Origin: CAYZJV01 sp049310885
Lineage (GTDB): Bacteria; Spirochaetota; Spirochaetia; Sphaerochaetales; Sphaerochaetaceae
Length of the DNA: 64,000 nt
Direction: 5' to 3'
Assembly: GCF_049310885.1 (NCBI RefSeq)
Contig: NZ_JBMDYO010000004.1
Span: 199,328-263,327 of the forward strand
The notes below the pieces were generated by a model. That model had not been told where the DNA came from, did no database searches, and worked only from the letters and a program-made list of their open reading frames with translations. Positions 53,164 to 62,699 of this stretch are shown here, in pieces (the stretch's first letter is position 1; each line of letters opens with the position of its first letter). The translations under genes were made by a program, and so were the position numbers.

Positions 53164-54096
53164 GTGTCCGTAGTAACCATGAAAAGCCTGCTTGAATCAG
53201 GCGTACATTTTGGTCATCAGACCAAAAGATGGAATCCCAAGATGGCCCGCTTTATCTTCTCTGAAAGAAACGGGATACACATCATCGACTTGCAGAAGAC
53301 TAGCGCATGTATTGTAGAAGCCTATGATGCTGTCAGAAGCCAAGTCAAACAAGGTAAGTCAATTTTGTTCATCGGAACAAAGAAGCAAGCCCAACAGACC
53401 ATTGAGAATGAAGCAAAACGTTGTGGCATGCCTTACGTCAACAATCGTTGGCTCGGCGGTATGCTGACTAACTTCACTACAATCAAGAAATCCATCAACA
53501 GACTCAAGAAACTTGAAAAAGAAGAAGTTGACGGTACATTCGATAGTTATACCAAAAAAGAAATTGCTCTTCACCTCAAGGAAAAGTCTAAGCTCGAGAA
53601 AAACCTTGGCGGTATCAAAGAAATGAAAGATTTGCCTGGTGCTATCTTCATCATCGATACAAAAAAAGAGGCTATCGCTGTAGCAGAAGCAAAACGCCTT
53701 GGCATCCCTATTATCGCTGTTGTCGATACCAACTGTGATCCTACAAATATTGATTATCCAATCCCCGGAAATGATGATGCTATCCGTGCCATCAGCTTGT
53801 TCGTAGAGATTATTGCAAACGCAGTTGTCGATGCAGATAAGGAAGTCGGCATCGAGATTATCGAAACGCTTCCAGAAATCGAAAGTGATGAGAATGGAAA
53901 ATCGGAAGATGAATCTGAAGAGGAGAAGGAAGAGGTAGTCTTCGCAACCGATGAAGAAGAACCCGATTATACCAAATTCGAAGTCGCAGAAGAAGAGAAG
54001 AAGGAAGAGGTTGAGGAAGAGGTTTCCAAGGTAAAAGCAGTCAAGGTTACCGAAGGTGGCATTGAAGTTGCCGAAGAAATCCTCTACGAAGACTAA
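53164..54096 (+). CDS. rpsB: 30S ribosomal protein S2
   Basis: S2 sits at the neck of the small subunit and is needed for S1 and mRNA binding. The family core is complete (MKSLLESGVHFGHQTKRWNPKM, with FIGTKKQAQ, NNRWLGGMLTNF and IDTKKEAIAVAEA). The 310-residue length exceeds the usual 230-260 because of a strongly acidic tail from about residue 240, rich in Glu. The GTG start at 53164 follows GGAGG. The tail has no known function. Confidence 0.97.
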   Translation: MSVVTMKSLLESGVHFGHQTKRWNPKMARFIFSERNGIHIIDLQKTSACIVEAYDAVRSQVKQGKSILFIGTKKQAQQTIENEAKRCGMPYVNNRWLGGMLTNFTTIKKSINRLKKLEKEEVDGTFDSYTKKEIALHLKEKSKLEKNLGGIKEMKDLPGAIFIIDTKKEAIAVAEAKRLGIPIIAVVDTNCDPTNIDYPIPGNDDAIRAISLFVEIIANAVVDADKEVGIEIIETLPEIESDENGKSEDESEEEKEEVVFATDEEEPDYTKFEVAEEEKKEEVEEEVSKVKAVKVTEGGIEVAEEILYED

Positions 54097-54115
54097 TCAA
54101 ACCAAGGAGAATACT

Positions 54116-54958
54116 GTGGAAATTACCGCTGATATTGTAAAGAAATTGCGAGACGCTACTGGCGCTGGCATGATGGATTGTAAAAAGGCTCTTGTTAAGG
54201 CAGAAGGCGATTTTGCCCAAGCAGAGAAGATTTTAAAGGAAATGGGTCTTGCGGCAGTCGCCAAGAGAGCTGGACGTGCTACTAATAATGGCCGTGCTTT
54301 CACTCTGGTGAAAAATGGTAAAGCTGTGATCCTTGAGATGGCTTGTGAGACCGACTTTGTAGCCAGGAATAAAGACTTCATTGCACTTGGAGAGGAACTT
54401 TGTGAGGACGTTATCGCTAACGGTTACACTGGTATCGTGCCCGAGATGGAGGCCAAAGTCCAGGAGTTGATAACCAAGATCAAAGAAAACATGTCCCTTA
54501 AGCGCGTCAAGGTTTTGGACGTTGCTGACAACCAATTGGTTTCGGAATATGTCCATGGAGAAGGTTCATTAGCAGTCTTGGTGGAGCTTGAGTCTGATAA
54601 ACCCGAAGCATTGAAGAACGATGTTGTCAAAGAATTTGCTTTTGATTGTGCATTGCATGTGGCAGCTTTCTCTCCAAGATATTTGACCAGTTCTGTTGTA
54701 GATAAGGATTATGTCAAAGAACAGACAGAGATTTTCACTACGCAAACTTTAGCCCTCGGCAAACCTGAGAAGGTTGTACCTGGTATCGTTCAAGGTAAAT
54801 TGAACAAGCATTTCAGTGAAATCTGTTTCCTCCAACAACCGTTTGTTAAGGATGATTCCCAATCTGTGGAAAAAGTTCTTGCAAACATCTCCAAAGAAGT
54901 AGGAGCCAAACTTTCAATAATCGGCTATACCAACTTCCGTGTTGGAGTCGACGAATAA
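54116..54958 (+). CDS. tsf: Elongation factor Ts
   Basis: EF-Ts recycles EF-Tu by nucleotide exchange. The 280-residue protein starts EITADIVKKLRDATGAGMMD, the standard N-terminal domain, followed by the TDFVARN motif that contacts EF-Tu. A GTG at 54116 is the start, with AAGGAG before it; the open frame upstream overlaps rpsB. It is separated from frr by a terminator-like hairpin. Confidence 0.97.
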   Translation: MEITADIVKKLRDATGAGMMDCKKALVKAEGDFAQAEKILKEMGLAAVAKRAGRATNNGRAFTLVKNGKAVILEMACETDFVARNKDFIALGEELCEDVIANGYTGIVPEMEAKVQELITKIKENMSLKRVKVLDVADNQLVSEYVHGEGSLAVLVELESDKPEALKNDVVKEFAFDCALHVAAFSPRYLTSSVVDKDYVKEQTEIFTTQTLALGKPEKVVPGIVQGKLNKHFSEICFLQQPFVKDDSQSVEKVLANISKEVGAKLSIIGYTNFRVGVDE

Positions 54959-54972
54959 TTTCAGTATAGATT

Positions 54973-55008
54973 ACCGCTCAGATTTCGTATCTGGGCGGTA
55001 CCTTTTTT
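54973..55008 (+). terminator. Terminator or attenuator between tsf and frr
   Basis: An 11-bp stem ACCGCTCAGAT/ATCTGGGCGGT (54973-54983 with 54989-54999, one T-G pair), a 5-base loop and a run of six T (55003-55008) lie between tsf and frr. The frr ribosome site follows directly, so transcripts could stop here or read through in part. Confidence 0.75.
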
Positions 55009-55019
55009 GGAGGTGCGAA

Positions 55020-55574
55020 ATGCATACGGTTTTAGAGACATGTGAAACAAAAATGAAGAAAAGTGTGGTAGCTCTTACCAATGAATATGGTGCTCTGAGA
55101 ACAGGACGTGCCTCGGCCGCTTTGTTCGATAAAATCAAGGTAGATTATTATGGTCAAGAGACTCCACTTTCCCAGGTTGCTTCAATTTCTATCCCGGAGG
55201 CTCGTCTGGTAGTCATACAACCTTGGGACAAGACACTTCTTGCACCAATTGAAAGGGCGATACTCAAATCAGAGCTCTCCCTGAATCCGAATAATGATGG
55301 AAAATTACTGAGAATCAACTTCCCTCCCCTTACTGAGGAACGTCGAAAGGAACTGGCAAAAAATGCCAAGGCAATTGCTGAACAGAGTAAGATTGCTATC
55401 AGAAATATCCGCCGTGATGCAATTGATGAAATCAAGAAATTACAGAAGTCGGGAGATATTTCTGAGGATGAGCAAAAAGACCTTGAGACCAAAACCCAGA
55501 ATTTGACCGATTCCTATGTCGCCCAGATATCTGACCTAGCTACTGAAAAAGAAAAAGAAATACTGGAAATCTGA
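55020..55574 (+). CDS. frr: Ribosome recycling factor
   Basis: RRF splits post-termination ribosomes with EF-G, or EF-G2 in spirochaetes. The 184-residue protein has the full family length and the LRTGRASAALFDKI, VDYYGQETPLSQVASI and LTEERRKEL signatures, and C-terminal helices. The ATG at 55020 follows GGAGG. An EF-G2-like gene is also in this window (30293). Confidence 0.97.
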   Translation: MHTVLETCETKMKKSVVALTNEYGALRTGRASAALFDKIKVDYYGQETPLSQVASISIPEARLVVIQPWDKTLLAPIERAILKSELSLNPNNDGKLLRINFPPLTEERRKELAKNAKAIAEQSKIAIRNIRRDAIDEIKKLQKSGDISEDEQKDLETKTQNLTDSYVAQISDLATEKEKEILEI

Positions 55575-55576
55575 TC

Positions 55577-56311
55577 GTGGCATTAGGAAAAGTTAACAAT
55601 ATAGCTCCTGTTGGTACCGAACTCTATCCCTCCCATGTTGGAATCATTATGGATGGTAATGGAAGATGGGCTACCAAACGGGGACTGCCACGTACTGCCG
55701 GGCATTATGAAGGTGTCAAGGCTGCGAAACGTATCACAACTGAAGCTTCTCGATTAGGCATACCGTATCTGACCTACTATGTCTTCTCTACTGAAAATTG
55801 GAAAAGGCCACAGAAAGAGGTAGACTATTTGATGAACCTTCTGGCAACACGTTTGTATAGTGAAGTCGATTTTTACAAGCGTGTTGGAGCCAGGGTTCTC
55901 ATACGGGGAGATTTCGAAAAACTTAATAACGCAGCTCGGGATGCAATCATTGCTACCCAAGAGGCTACAGCGGACTTGGATAGACTTGTCGTATCGCTTG
56001 CTATCAACCATGGCGGTCATGATGAAATCGTTCGTTCCATCAACCGTTGGCTTAAAACCAGAAATGGTGACACGCCAATTTCAGAAACCGATATCCGTAG
56101 CAATCTAGATCTTTCGTTTATTCCACCAGTCGATCTTATCATCCGTTCAGGAGGCGAAAAACGACTGAGTAACTTTATGCTTTGGGATGCTGCCTATGCC
56201 GAATTTGCATTCTATGATACACTTTGGCCCGATTGGGGTGCGAAAGAATTGAAGTCCGCATGTGATGATTTCGCTAAGAGGGCTCGGAGATTCGGAGGGG
56301 TCGATTCATGA
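55577..56311 (+). CDS. uppS: Undecaprenyl diphosphate synthase (cis-prenyltransferase)
   Basis: It makes the C55 lipid carrier for cell-wall synthesis. The 244-residue protein has IIMDGNGRWATKRGLPR with the catalytic Asp, FSTENWKRP, and the C-terminal DLIIRSGGEKRLSNFMLW. The GTG start at 55577 lies two bases after frr. A start at a later ATG would cut conserved sequence. It ends with an ATGA overlap into cdsA. Confidence 0.96.
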   Translation: MALGKVNNIAPVGTELYPSHVGIIMDGNGRWATKRGLPRTAGHYEGVKAAKRITTEASRLGIPYLTYYVFSTENWKRPQKEVDYLMNLLATRLYSEVDFYKRVGARVLIRGDFEKLNNAARDAIIATQEATADLDRLVVSLAINHGGHDEIVRSINRWLKTRNGDTPISETDIRSNLDLSFIPPVDLIIRSGGEKRLSNFMLWDAAYAEFAFYDTLWPDWGAKELKSACDDFAKRARRFGGVDS

Positions 56312-57147
56312 CTAGCTTTGGGAAGCGCTTGCTTCTAACCTTGACCAGTGTTCCCGCACTGTTCAGTCTTATATACTTTTTCCCACAGTTTCACCATTTG
56401 GGTTTTGCAATATTGACCCTTTTAGCTGTATTTACTGGAAGCTATGAAATCAAGGGGATTCTTTTCGAGAAGGAAAACAATCCTTTGATACCATTCTGGC
56501 TTACTATGGCTCTGCCTGCAGTGCAATTCATTGAATTGATATACTTTCCACAATCACCGCTTTTAATTGTTACTCTCATGATTCTTTTTACCATCGGCTT
56601 CACTAAAGAGATTTTTATTGGTGGAAGCGATGGATTCGCCTCAACAATCGATAGAATTTCCCGCACTGTTTTTCTTATCATCTATCCTGGTTTCTTTTCT
56701 GTTTTCCTCATACGCCTTCTCATGTTTGAACAAAGCACGCTCCTATTGCTCATGCTTTTCTTACTCGTGTTTGGAAACGATACGTTCGCATATATCTTTG
56801 GTATGTGGTTGGGAAAAAGCAATCGTAATATTTTTACTGTCAGTCCTAACAAGAGCCTTGCCGGTTTTATCGGTGGTATTGCCTCAAGTATAACCATTGC
56901 TGTCCTTTGGATATCCTTCATTCCTGCAATGGCCCGAATGTTCAACATTATTGAGGGAATTGCCTTGGGATTGGTTGTCTCGATCATTAGCAATATTGGC
57001 GATTTGATAGAATCCGCCCTTAAACGCGGCGCAAATGTCAAGGATTCGGGAACTATCATAATGGGAAGAGGTGGAATCATGGATTCGATCGATTCCCTGC
57101 TCATCAGCGCACCTTTTTTCCTTATCCTCATAGAATTACTTTCTTAG
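56308..57147 (+). CDS. cdsA: Phosphatidate cytidylyltransferase
   Basis: This inner-membrane enzyme makes CDP-diacylglycerol. The 279-residue protein has about seven or eight hydrophobic helices and the family signature near the C-terminus, SNIGDLIESALKRGANVKDS then GRGGIMDSIDSL with the metal-binding Asp residues. FGNDTFAYIFG and SPNKSLAGFIGG are also conserved. It overlaps uppS by four bases. Confidence 0.95.
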   Translation: MTSFGKRLLLTLTSVPALFSLIYFFPQFHHLGFAILTLLAVFTGSYEIKGILFEKENNPLIPFWLTMALPAVQFIELIYFPQSPLLIVTLMILFTIGFTKEIFIGGSDGFASTIDRISRTVFLIIYPGFFSVFLIRLLMFEQSTLLLLMLFLLVFGNDTFAYIFGMWLGKSNRNIFTVSPNKSLAGFIGGIASSITIAVLWISFIPAMARMFNIIEGIALGLVVSIISNIGDLIESALKRGANVKDSGTIIMGRGGIMDSIDSLLISAPFFLILIELLS

Positions 57148-57151
57148 AGGG

Positions 57152-58330
57152 ATGAATATGGGTGTACGCGAAAAAAGGAAGATCATTATCCTCGGTTGCA
57201 CAGGAAGTATTGGTACTACAGCCTTGCAAGCGTTACTGCCATATGTGAAAGATTTCGAAATTGTAGGATTGAGCGCCCATTCATCCTATAAGGACCTCAT
57301 CCATATAGCGAACCAATGGAACTGTAATACCATTTGCCTATCCAAGGAAGATCCATCCCTTTATGAGAAAGAACAGCTCCCACCCGGTCTAGTTTTCTAT
57401 ACCGGTAAAGATGGTCTGTTGGATATGATACGTAATACCAAAGCCGATATCGTTTTGAATGGTATAGCAGGCTCTAGTGGTTTAGCCCCAACTTTCGCAG
57501 CTATCGAGAGTAATAAAAACGTTGCATTAGCTAACAAAGAGAGTATCGTCATGGCTGGGAACCTTCTCTTTTCCCACGCAAGAAATCTTGGAGTTACGAT
57601 CATTCCAGTTGATAGCGAGCACAGTACTATCGATGCACTTATTCAAGCACATGGAATAAAAAATATTCAAAAACTAGTAATTACAGCTTCTGGTGGACCA
57701 TTCAGGAATTTCTCTGCTGACCAAATGGAGAATATTACGGTAGCTATGGCCGTTTCCCATCCCACATGGCAAATGGGAGCGAAAATTTCCATAGATTCAG
57801 CAACTTTGGCAAATAAAGGACTCGAGGTAATAGAAGCTTCTTACCTATTCGGATTCGATTCCAAGAATATTGAAGTCGTAATCCACCCTCAGAGTATCGT
57901 CCATTCCATGATAAGGCTGCACAATGGTGCAGTCTATGGCCAATTGTCACCACCTGATATGGCTTTGCCTATCATGTCTGCAATCGCCGATTCTCATATC
58001 CATTTAAAGGATATCGTCAAACCTCTTGATTTCACATCTTTGACACTTCAATTCATGAAGCCCGATTTTGATAGATTTCCACTTCTTAAGATTGCGTTCG
58101 AAGCCATCGAAAAAAAAGCAAGTTATCCCATAGCATTCAACGCAGCCAATGAAATAGCGGTCCAAGCTTTCATCGACGAAATGATCGACTTCAATCAGAT
58201 AGCTACCGTTGTTAAAGCAACCTTCGAACACGACTGGTCAATGACGTATACTTCGCTAGATGAAATCGTATTGATCGATTCATCTGTTAGGACCTTAGCA
58301 AGACATGTTATTAGGGGACTGGTAGAATGA
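57152..58330 (+). CDS. dxr: 1-deoxy-D-xylulose-5-phosphate reductoisomerase
   Basis: DXR is the first committed MEP enzyme, using NADPH and a divalent metal. The 392-residue protein has the NADPH-binding ILGCTGSIGTTAL, ALANKESIV, the metal and substrate motif PVDSEHSTI, SGGPFR, and DSATLANKGLEVIEA. An ATG two codons after the start is an alternative. Its stop overlaps the rseP start (ATGA). Confidence 0.97.
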   Translation: MNMGVREKRKIIILGCTGSIGTTALQALLPYVKDFEIVGLSAHSSYKDLIHIANQWNCNTICLSKEDPSLYEKEQLPPGLVFYTGKDGLLDMIRNTKADIVLNGIAGSSGLAPTFAAIESNKNVALANKESIVMAGNLLFSHARNLGVTIIPVDSEHSTIDALIQAHGIKNIQKLVITASGGPFRNFSADQMENITVAMAVSHPTWQMGAKISIDSATLANKGLEVIEASYLFGFDSKNIEVVIHPQSIVHSMIRLHNGAVYGQLSPPDMALPIMSAIADSHIHLKDIVKPLDFTSLTLQFMKPDFDRFPLLKIAFEAIEKKASYPIAFNAANEIAVQAFIDEMIDFNQIATVVKATFEHDWSMTYTSLDEIVLIDSSVRTLARHVIRGLVE

Positions 58331-59694
58331 GCAATCTCGTCTCCTTTATAATCGGAGTATTGAGTATTTCCCTTATGGTGACCATCCATGAGACAGGCCA
58401 CTTTTTATTTGCGAGATTATCTGGTATTTCAGTAGAGGTATACGCAATCGGTTGGGGTAAAGCACTGAAGAAATGGCGCTCAGGTGGTACGGAGTATCGT
58501 ATCAACCTTTTTCCCCTCGGAGGGTATTGCAGACTAAAAGGATCTGAAGATCTGCAACAGTCATTACATTCTGGGGGCAATGAGTTCTCGAATATTGCAC
58601 CGGGATCATTATTCGCCATATCTCCATTAAAACGAATTCCTACATATATTGCCGGGCCATTGTTCAACTTGGCTTTTGCAGTAATACTCTTTATTCCTTT
58701 TTTAATGATGGATTATCAGAGTTATGCAGAACCAAATCGAATCGTCGTTTCCAGTGACCATCCTGCAGTATTCAACCAAGATGTAGACTATAGAAACGCA
58801 GCTCACCAGGGGGGAATGAAAAGTGGTGATGTTATCCTTAGTATAGACGGAGAACCTGTTTCAGATTTTGTCGAAATCAGAAACCTCCTTTCCAAGAAAG
58901 AAGTAAATTCCCCTACCCGTTTCACTATTGATAGAGATGGTCGCATTATGGAGTTTGATATTGTTCCCGAATATGATGTAGAACAAAACAGACCTCTCTT
59001 TGGTGTAACATCTTTCATCGTCCCTACCATAGGCACTATTGAAGAGCTGTCTCCCGAATCAAGCACTTCCATGGCTGTAGGAGATACCATTATTTCAGTA
59101 CAGGGAAAACCAGTAGCCCAAACTGTTGCAGTTATGGATGAACTGTCGGATAATCCACAGGTACTTAAGTTAACCCTACGCAATAGCGATGGTATAGAGA
59201 AAACTGTTTCATACATCCCTCAAAAAGATAACACAGGGAAAAATTCGTATGGTTTTTCTTTCTCAGTTCCTATAAGAACCAATGATGGTCTTCCTTTCCG
59301 AAAAGCTATATCACAGGCTTTCTCGACAACATTTTCTTCAATTCGAGAGACTATTCAACTGATTCCATCTCTTTTCAAGGATTCTTCACTACAGAATTCT
59401 CTTGCTGGGCCACTGAGGATCTCGTATGTAATCGGTGAAATGCGTAATTCCGGAATTCGGGTAATGCTACATCTTTTGGCTATGGTGAGTATCTCTTTGG
59501 GAATTACCAACCTACTCCCAATTCCTGGTCTTGATGGTGGTGCGATCTTATTGAGTCTGGTCGAATTCATTCGGGGCAAGCGAGTAAGTCCCAAATGGTA
59601 TGTTCGTTTCCAGGCAGTTGGGATGTCTTTTCTTTTGTTTATTATGATATTGGTTCTTTTATCAGATTTACGGTTCTTTTTAATAGGACCCTGA
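58327..59694 (+). CDS. rseP: RseP-type site-2 intramembrane metalloprotease
   Basis: It cleaves membrane-bound anti-sigma factors and remnant signal peptides. The 455-residue protein has HETGH (HExxH, about residue 20) in the first membrane helix, two PDZ-like segments (about 135-305), and the second active-site motif LLPIPGLDGGAILL in a late helix, with the Asp metal ligand. It ends with a convergent 15-base overlap into dnaB. Confidence 0.95.
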   Translation: MSNLVSFIIGVLSISLMVTIHETGHFLFARLSGISVEVYAIGWGKALKKWRSGGTEYRINLFPLGGYCRLKGSEDLQQSLHSGGNEFSNIAPGSLFAISPLKRIPTYIAGPLFNLAFAVILFIPFLMMDYQSYAEPNRIVVSSDHPAVFNQDVDYRNAAHQGGMKSGDVILSIDGEPVSDFVEIRNLLSKKEVNSPTRFTIDRDGRIMEFDIVPEYDVEQNRPLFGVTSFIVPTIGTIEELSPESSTSMAVGDTIISVQGKPVAQTVAVMDELSDNPQVLKLTLRNSDGIEKTVSYIPQKDNTGKNSYGFSFSVPIRTNDGLPFRKAISQAFSTTFSSIRETIQLIPSLFKDSSLQNSLAGPLRISYVIGEMRNSGIRVMLHLLAMVSISLGITNLLPIPGLDGGAILLSLVEFIRGKRVSPKWYVRFQAVGMSFLLFIMILVLLSDLRFFLIGP

Positions 59695-61089
59695 AGAACG
59701 CTCAATGTCTACAAATCGAACTAATTGATTCTGGAAGCCCATGGTAATTACACCGGTTTCGCCATTTCTCTGTTTTGCAAGGATAACTTTTGTTTCCTGT
59801 ACAGGGAATCCTTGGATAGTTTGGGGAGCCTGCTGATTGGAATTGCCGTTTCTACCCTCTTTATCATTCCCCGAAAGGTCGGCCAAACGGTCACGATGTA
59901 GTAAAATTACAACATCGGCATCCTGCTCCACAGACCCCGATTCCCTAAGATTAGCCAGATTCGGTTCTTTGCCCTCAGCATCACGGGACACCTGTGATAA
60001 CGCGACAATAGGAATCTGTAACTCCCTGGACAATGATTTTAGAGATCTTGATATCTCTGCGACTTGCTCATGCCGAGGTACATTAGCCTTGGATTCAGGA
60101 TTAATCAAACTGATATAGTCTATAAAAAGGATTTTAATATCCTTTTCTCGTTTCATCCTACGAGCTTGGCTGCGAAGATCAAGAAGTTTAATGTTCGGAG
60201 TGTCTTGGATATACAATTTGCCTTCATATATTCGACTTGCCGCATCTACAATATTGACCATATCCTGGCTTCGCAAAATTGCCGAACGAATTCTCTTGGA
60301 ATCAACTCTAGCTTCTGCTGCCAAAATACGTTCCATAATAGCCATACTTGTCATTTCAGCAGAGAAAAAGCCTGTTGGAATCTTTCGTTTGATAGCTATA
60401 TCGACTGCCATGGAGATGGCAAAGGCGGTCTTACCAACCGATGGTCTCGCACCAATTACGATGAACTCGGCAGGTTGGAACCCTCCAGTCATCTCATCCA
60501 ATTGAATAAAGCCAGTTTTTACTCCGTCAATATTTCCGTGTTTTGCCCTCTCCATCAGACGGTCTACGGTCTTATTTACAAGAATTGAGCTCTCTTGGTA
60601 TTTCTCAGTAAAAGTACCGCTACTGGCTTGAAGGTCACTGAGTTTCCTCTCGCTTTCATCGAGTACATTGGCAATTTCTTGGGATTCGTCGAATATTTCT
60701 TCCTGTAGCTTTCCGCTCAACTCCAACAACGCTCTTCGGAGACTATGAGAACGTACGATGTTTGCATAATAGACAGCATTAGATGTTGTGGGTACGTCAC
60801 TAGTAAGCGATGCTACATATGCCATACCACCGGTGAGGTCCAAGAGATTCTTAGACCTCAAATAATCGGTGATTGTTATTAGATCGATGGTTTGGCTACT
60901 GTGTTCCTGATGGAAAGCTAGGATGGCATCGAATAAGACCTGATGTCCAGGCTTGTAAAAATCGTCTTTCCGTAACACCTCCGAGACTTCACTGAACGCA
61001 GTACTACTGAGCAAGACTGCTCCGAGCACTGCACGTTCAGCATCGTCGTTATGGGGAGGGATACGCCCAGCCGACAGATAAGATGCCAT
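59680..61089 (-). CDS. dnaB: Replicative DNA helicase DnaB
   Basis: DnaB is the hexameric fork helicase. The 469-residue protein has the N-terminal collar (PHNDDAERAVLGAVLLS), a linker helix and the RecA-like domain with Walker A GARPSVGKTA, Walker B LFIDYISLI and the late LRESGSVEQDADVV. No intein is present. It closes the rpsF operon. Confidence 0.96.
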   Translation of the reverse strand: MASYLSAGRIPPHNDDAERAVLGAVLLSSTAFSEVSEVLRKDDFYKPGHQVLFDAILAFHQEHSSQTIDLITITDYLRSKNLLDLTGGMAYVASLTSDVPTTSNAVYYANIVRSHSLRRALLELSGKLQEEIFDESQEIANVLDESERKLSDLQASSGTFTEKYQESSILVNKTVDRLMERAKHGNIDGVKTGFIQLDEMTGGFQPAEFIVIGARPSVGKTAFAISMAVDIAIKRKIPTGFFSAEMTSMAIMERILAAEARVDSKRIRSAILRSQDMVNIVDAASRIYEGKLYIQDTPNIKLLDLRSQARRMKREKDIKILFIDYISLINPESKANVPRHEQVAEISRSLKSLSRELQIPIVALSQVSRDAEGKEPNLANLRESGSVEQDADVVILLHRDRLADLSGNDKEGRNGNSNQQAPQTIQGFPVQETKVILAKQRNGETGVITMGFQNQLVRFVDIERSSGSY

Positions 61090-61097
61090 CTTAGAGA

Positions 61098-61727
61098 CTA
61101 TTCCTCATCATCTTCATCCAGGTCGTCTTCATCGGCACCTTCGGCACCGTAGAGTTCTTCCTCGACTACTTCCTCTTCAACTACTTCAGTTTTCCCGGCT
61201 TCTGCCTTTGCTGCAGCTGCTGCTGCCTTAGCTTCTGCCTTTTCGATCGCAGCCTTTTCAGCTTCCTGCTTCTTAATGGCATTCTCACTGACTACTTCGA
61301 TCTTTACCTGTGCACTCTCACCTTCATAAAGACGAACCTTCACTGAGTAAGATCCTACCATCTTGATGGCATGGGTTGCGACTTCGATCCGTTTTCTCTC
61401 GACTTCGATACCCTCTTTGGCCAAAGCTTCCTGGATCATAGCATTGGTAACAGAACCGAAAAGTTTACCGGATTCTCCAGCTGAAACAGCCAAGGTCAGA
61501 GACATCTCATCGAGACGGTCTTTCAAACTAGCCGCAGCCTTTCGCTTCTCTTCCTTTCTTTTCTCAATAGCAGCTGCACGACTTGCGAAAAGTGCTTGGT
61601 TAGCCTTATTCGACAATACAGCATACCCTTTGGGAAGAAGGTAGTTACGTGCATAGCCATCTTTGACAACTACAATATCCCCTTCTTCACCGAGATTATG
61701 AACATCCTGGTTCAATATGATTTTCAT
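61098..61727 (-). CDS. rplI: 50S ribosomal protein L9 with long C-terminal extension
   Basis: L9 is an elongated protein at the base of the L1 stalk. Residues 1-150 are the normal N- and C-domains (MKIILNQDVHNLGEEGDIV, GYARNYLLPKGYA). The remaining 60 residues are an Ala/Glu-rich helix followed by an Asp/Glu-only end, making 209 residues compared with about 150. The ATG at 61727 follows AAGGAG; seven further in-frame codons upstream are unlikely. Confidence 0.96.
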   Translation of the reverse strand: MKIILNQDVHNLGEEGDIVVVKDGYARNYLLPKGYAVLSNKANQALFASRAAAIEKRKEEKRKAAASLKDRLDEMSLTLAVSAGESGKLFGSVTNAMIQEALAKEGIEVERKRIEVATHAIKMVGSYSVKVRLYEGESAQVKIEVVSENAIKKQEAEKAAIEKAEAKAAAAAAKAEAGKTEVVEEEVVEEELYGAEGADEDDLDEDDEE

Positions 61728-61740
61728 AGAATGTATCTCC

Positions 61741-62691
61741 TTATGCAATCTTTCTATACCCGATCCACGTTTCCGATACGCCCAATAGGGGCAAAACCGC
61801 CAACGGGATCACATTCACACCTGGTAACATGACCAACAGGAATGAGAGGAAAAAGATCCTCGTAGCCGTCGCTCCCGGATTTCTTTTCCGGACAAGAAAT
61901 GCCAGTATCGAAACTCCCTGCACCATATAGAGCAAGGTAGCCGACAAAGCAATATTCCAAGCGAGGCTTTCCAGCACAGGCATGTCAACAACAAGAGTTG
62001 CCAGTACAACGGTCCATCCACCGAGAAAAATCCAAACAGAAATTTCCGGCAAATGCCAACGTGCCATCCGATCCTGGTAAGACCATTGGGCTCTATGTAT
62101 CAGTAGTTCACTGATAAGTACCGAAAGGCCAAACTGCCCAATAAAAATAGGCAGGAATCCCAGTTTCACCAAGGATACGACTGCATTAAACAAAGTTTGT
62201 GCATCCATACCCAAAGGCACTTGATCACCAAATAGACTCGGCACCATGGCTTCCACAATCTGCTTGTAAGTATTTGCGGTAGCTATCGCCGATTCCGACT
62301 CTCCAGAGAGCCAGAACAACAACCCTATCCCAATTATGGCCGCGAACGAGGAGGAAAAAAGCAATCGCTTCAACATCCCCTCCATTTGCAATCCAATCCA
62401 TATCCCGGCACCTACAAGCAGTGATAGCGGCATAAAAAAGGCAACCACCAATGCACCGGCAACCGAAATATCCTGTAAAAAACCTCCCAGACCTACCAAC
62501 TGTGACCCTATTAAGAATAAAGCCACCAAAACAACTGGCAACAAAGCCAATCGGTTAGGCCGGAATTGTGGTGCGAAGAACAGCAAGGGAACGATAAACA
62601 GCGTAGATGAAGCAGCTACCCGGTACAATACCAACGAAAGTACGACAGCCAGCACACCTGAACGCAGCATTACCAAGGTCTGCCGTTCCAT
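61741..62691 (-). CDS. DUF2232/YybS-like polytopic membrane protein
   Basis: The 316-residue protein has about eight hydrophobic helices and few charged residues. YybS-type proteins are encoded just before rplI in Bacillus, and this one is also between rpsR and rplI, which supports the family call; the match is by position and topology. Function is unknown. It begins after GGGGATGCT and overlaps nothing. Confidence 0.65.
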   Translation of the reverse strand: MERQTLVMLRSGVLAVVLSLVLYRVAASSTLFIVPLLFFAPQFRPNRLALLPVVLVALFLIGSQLVGLGGFLQDISVAGALVVAFFMPLSLLVGAGIWIGLQMEGMLKRLLFSSSFAAIIGIGLLFWLSGESESAIATANTYKQIVEAMVPSLFGDQVPLGMDAQTLFNAVVSLVKLGFLPIFIGQFGLSVLISELLIHRAQWSYQDRMARWHLPEISVWIFLGGWTVVLATLVVDMPVLESLAWNIALSATLLYMVQGVSILAFLVRKRNPGATATRIFFLSFLLVMLPGVNVIPLAVLPLLGVSETWIGYRKIA

Positions 62692-62699
62692 AGCATCCC

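Noticed and set aside
60064..60588. 174-residue open frame antisense to dnaB
   Set aside because: Composition is not protein-like, and dnaB covers the region with complete conserved motifs.
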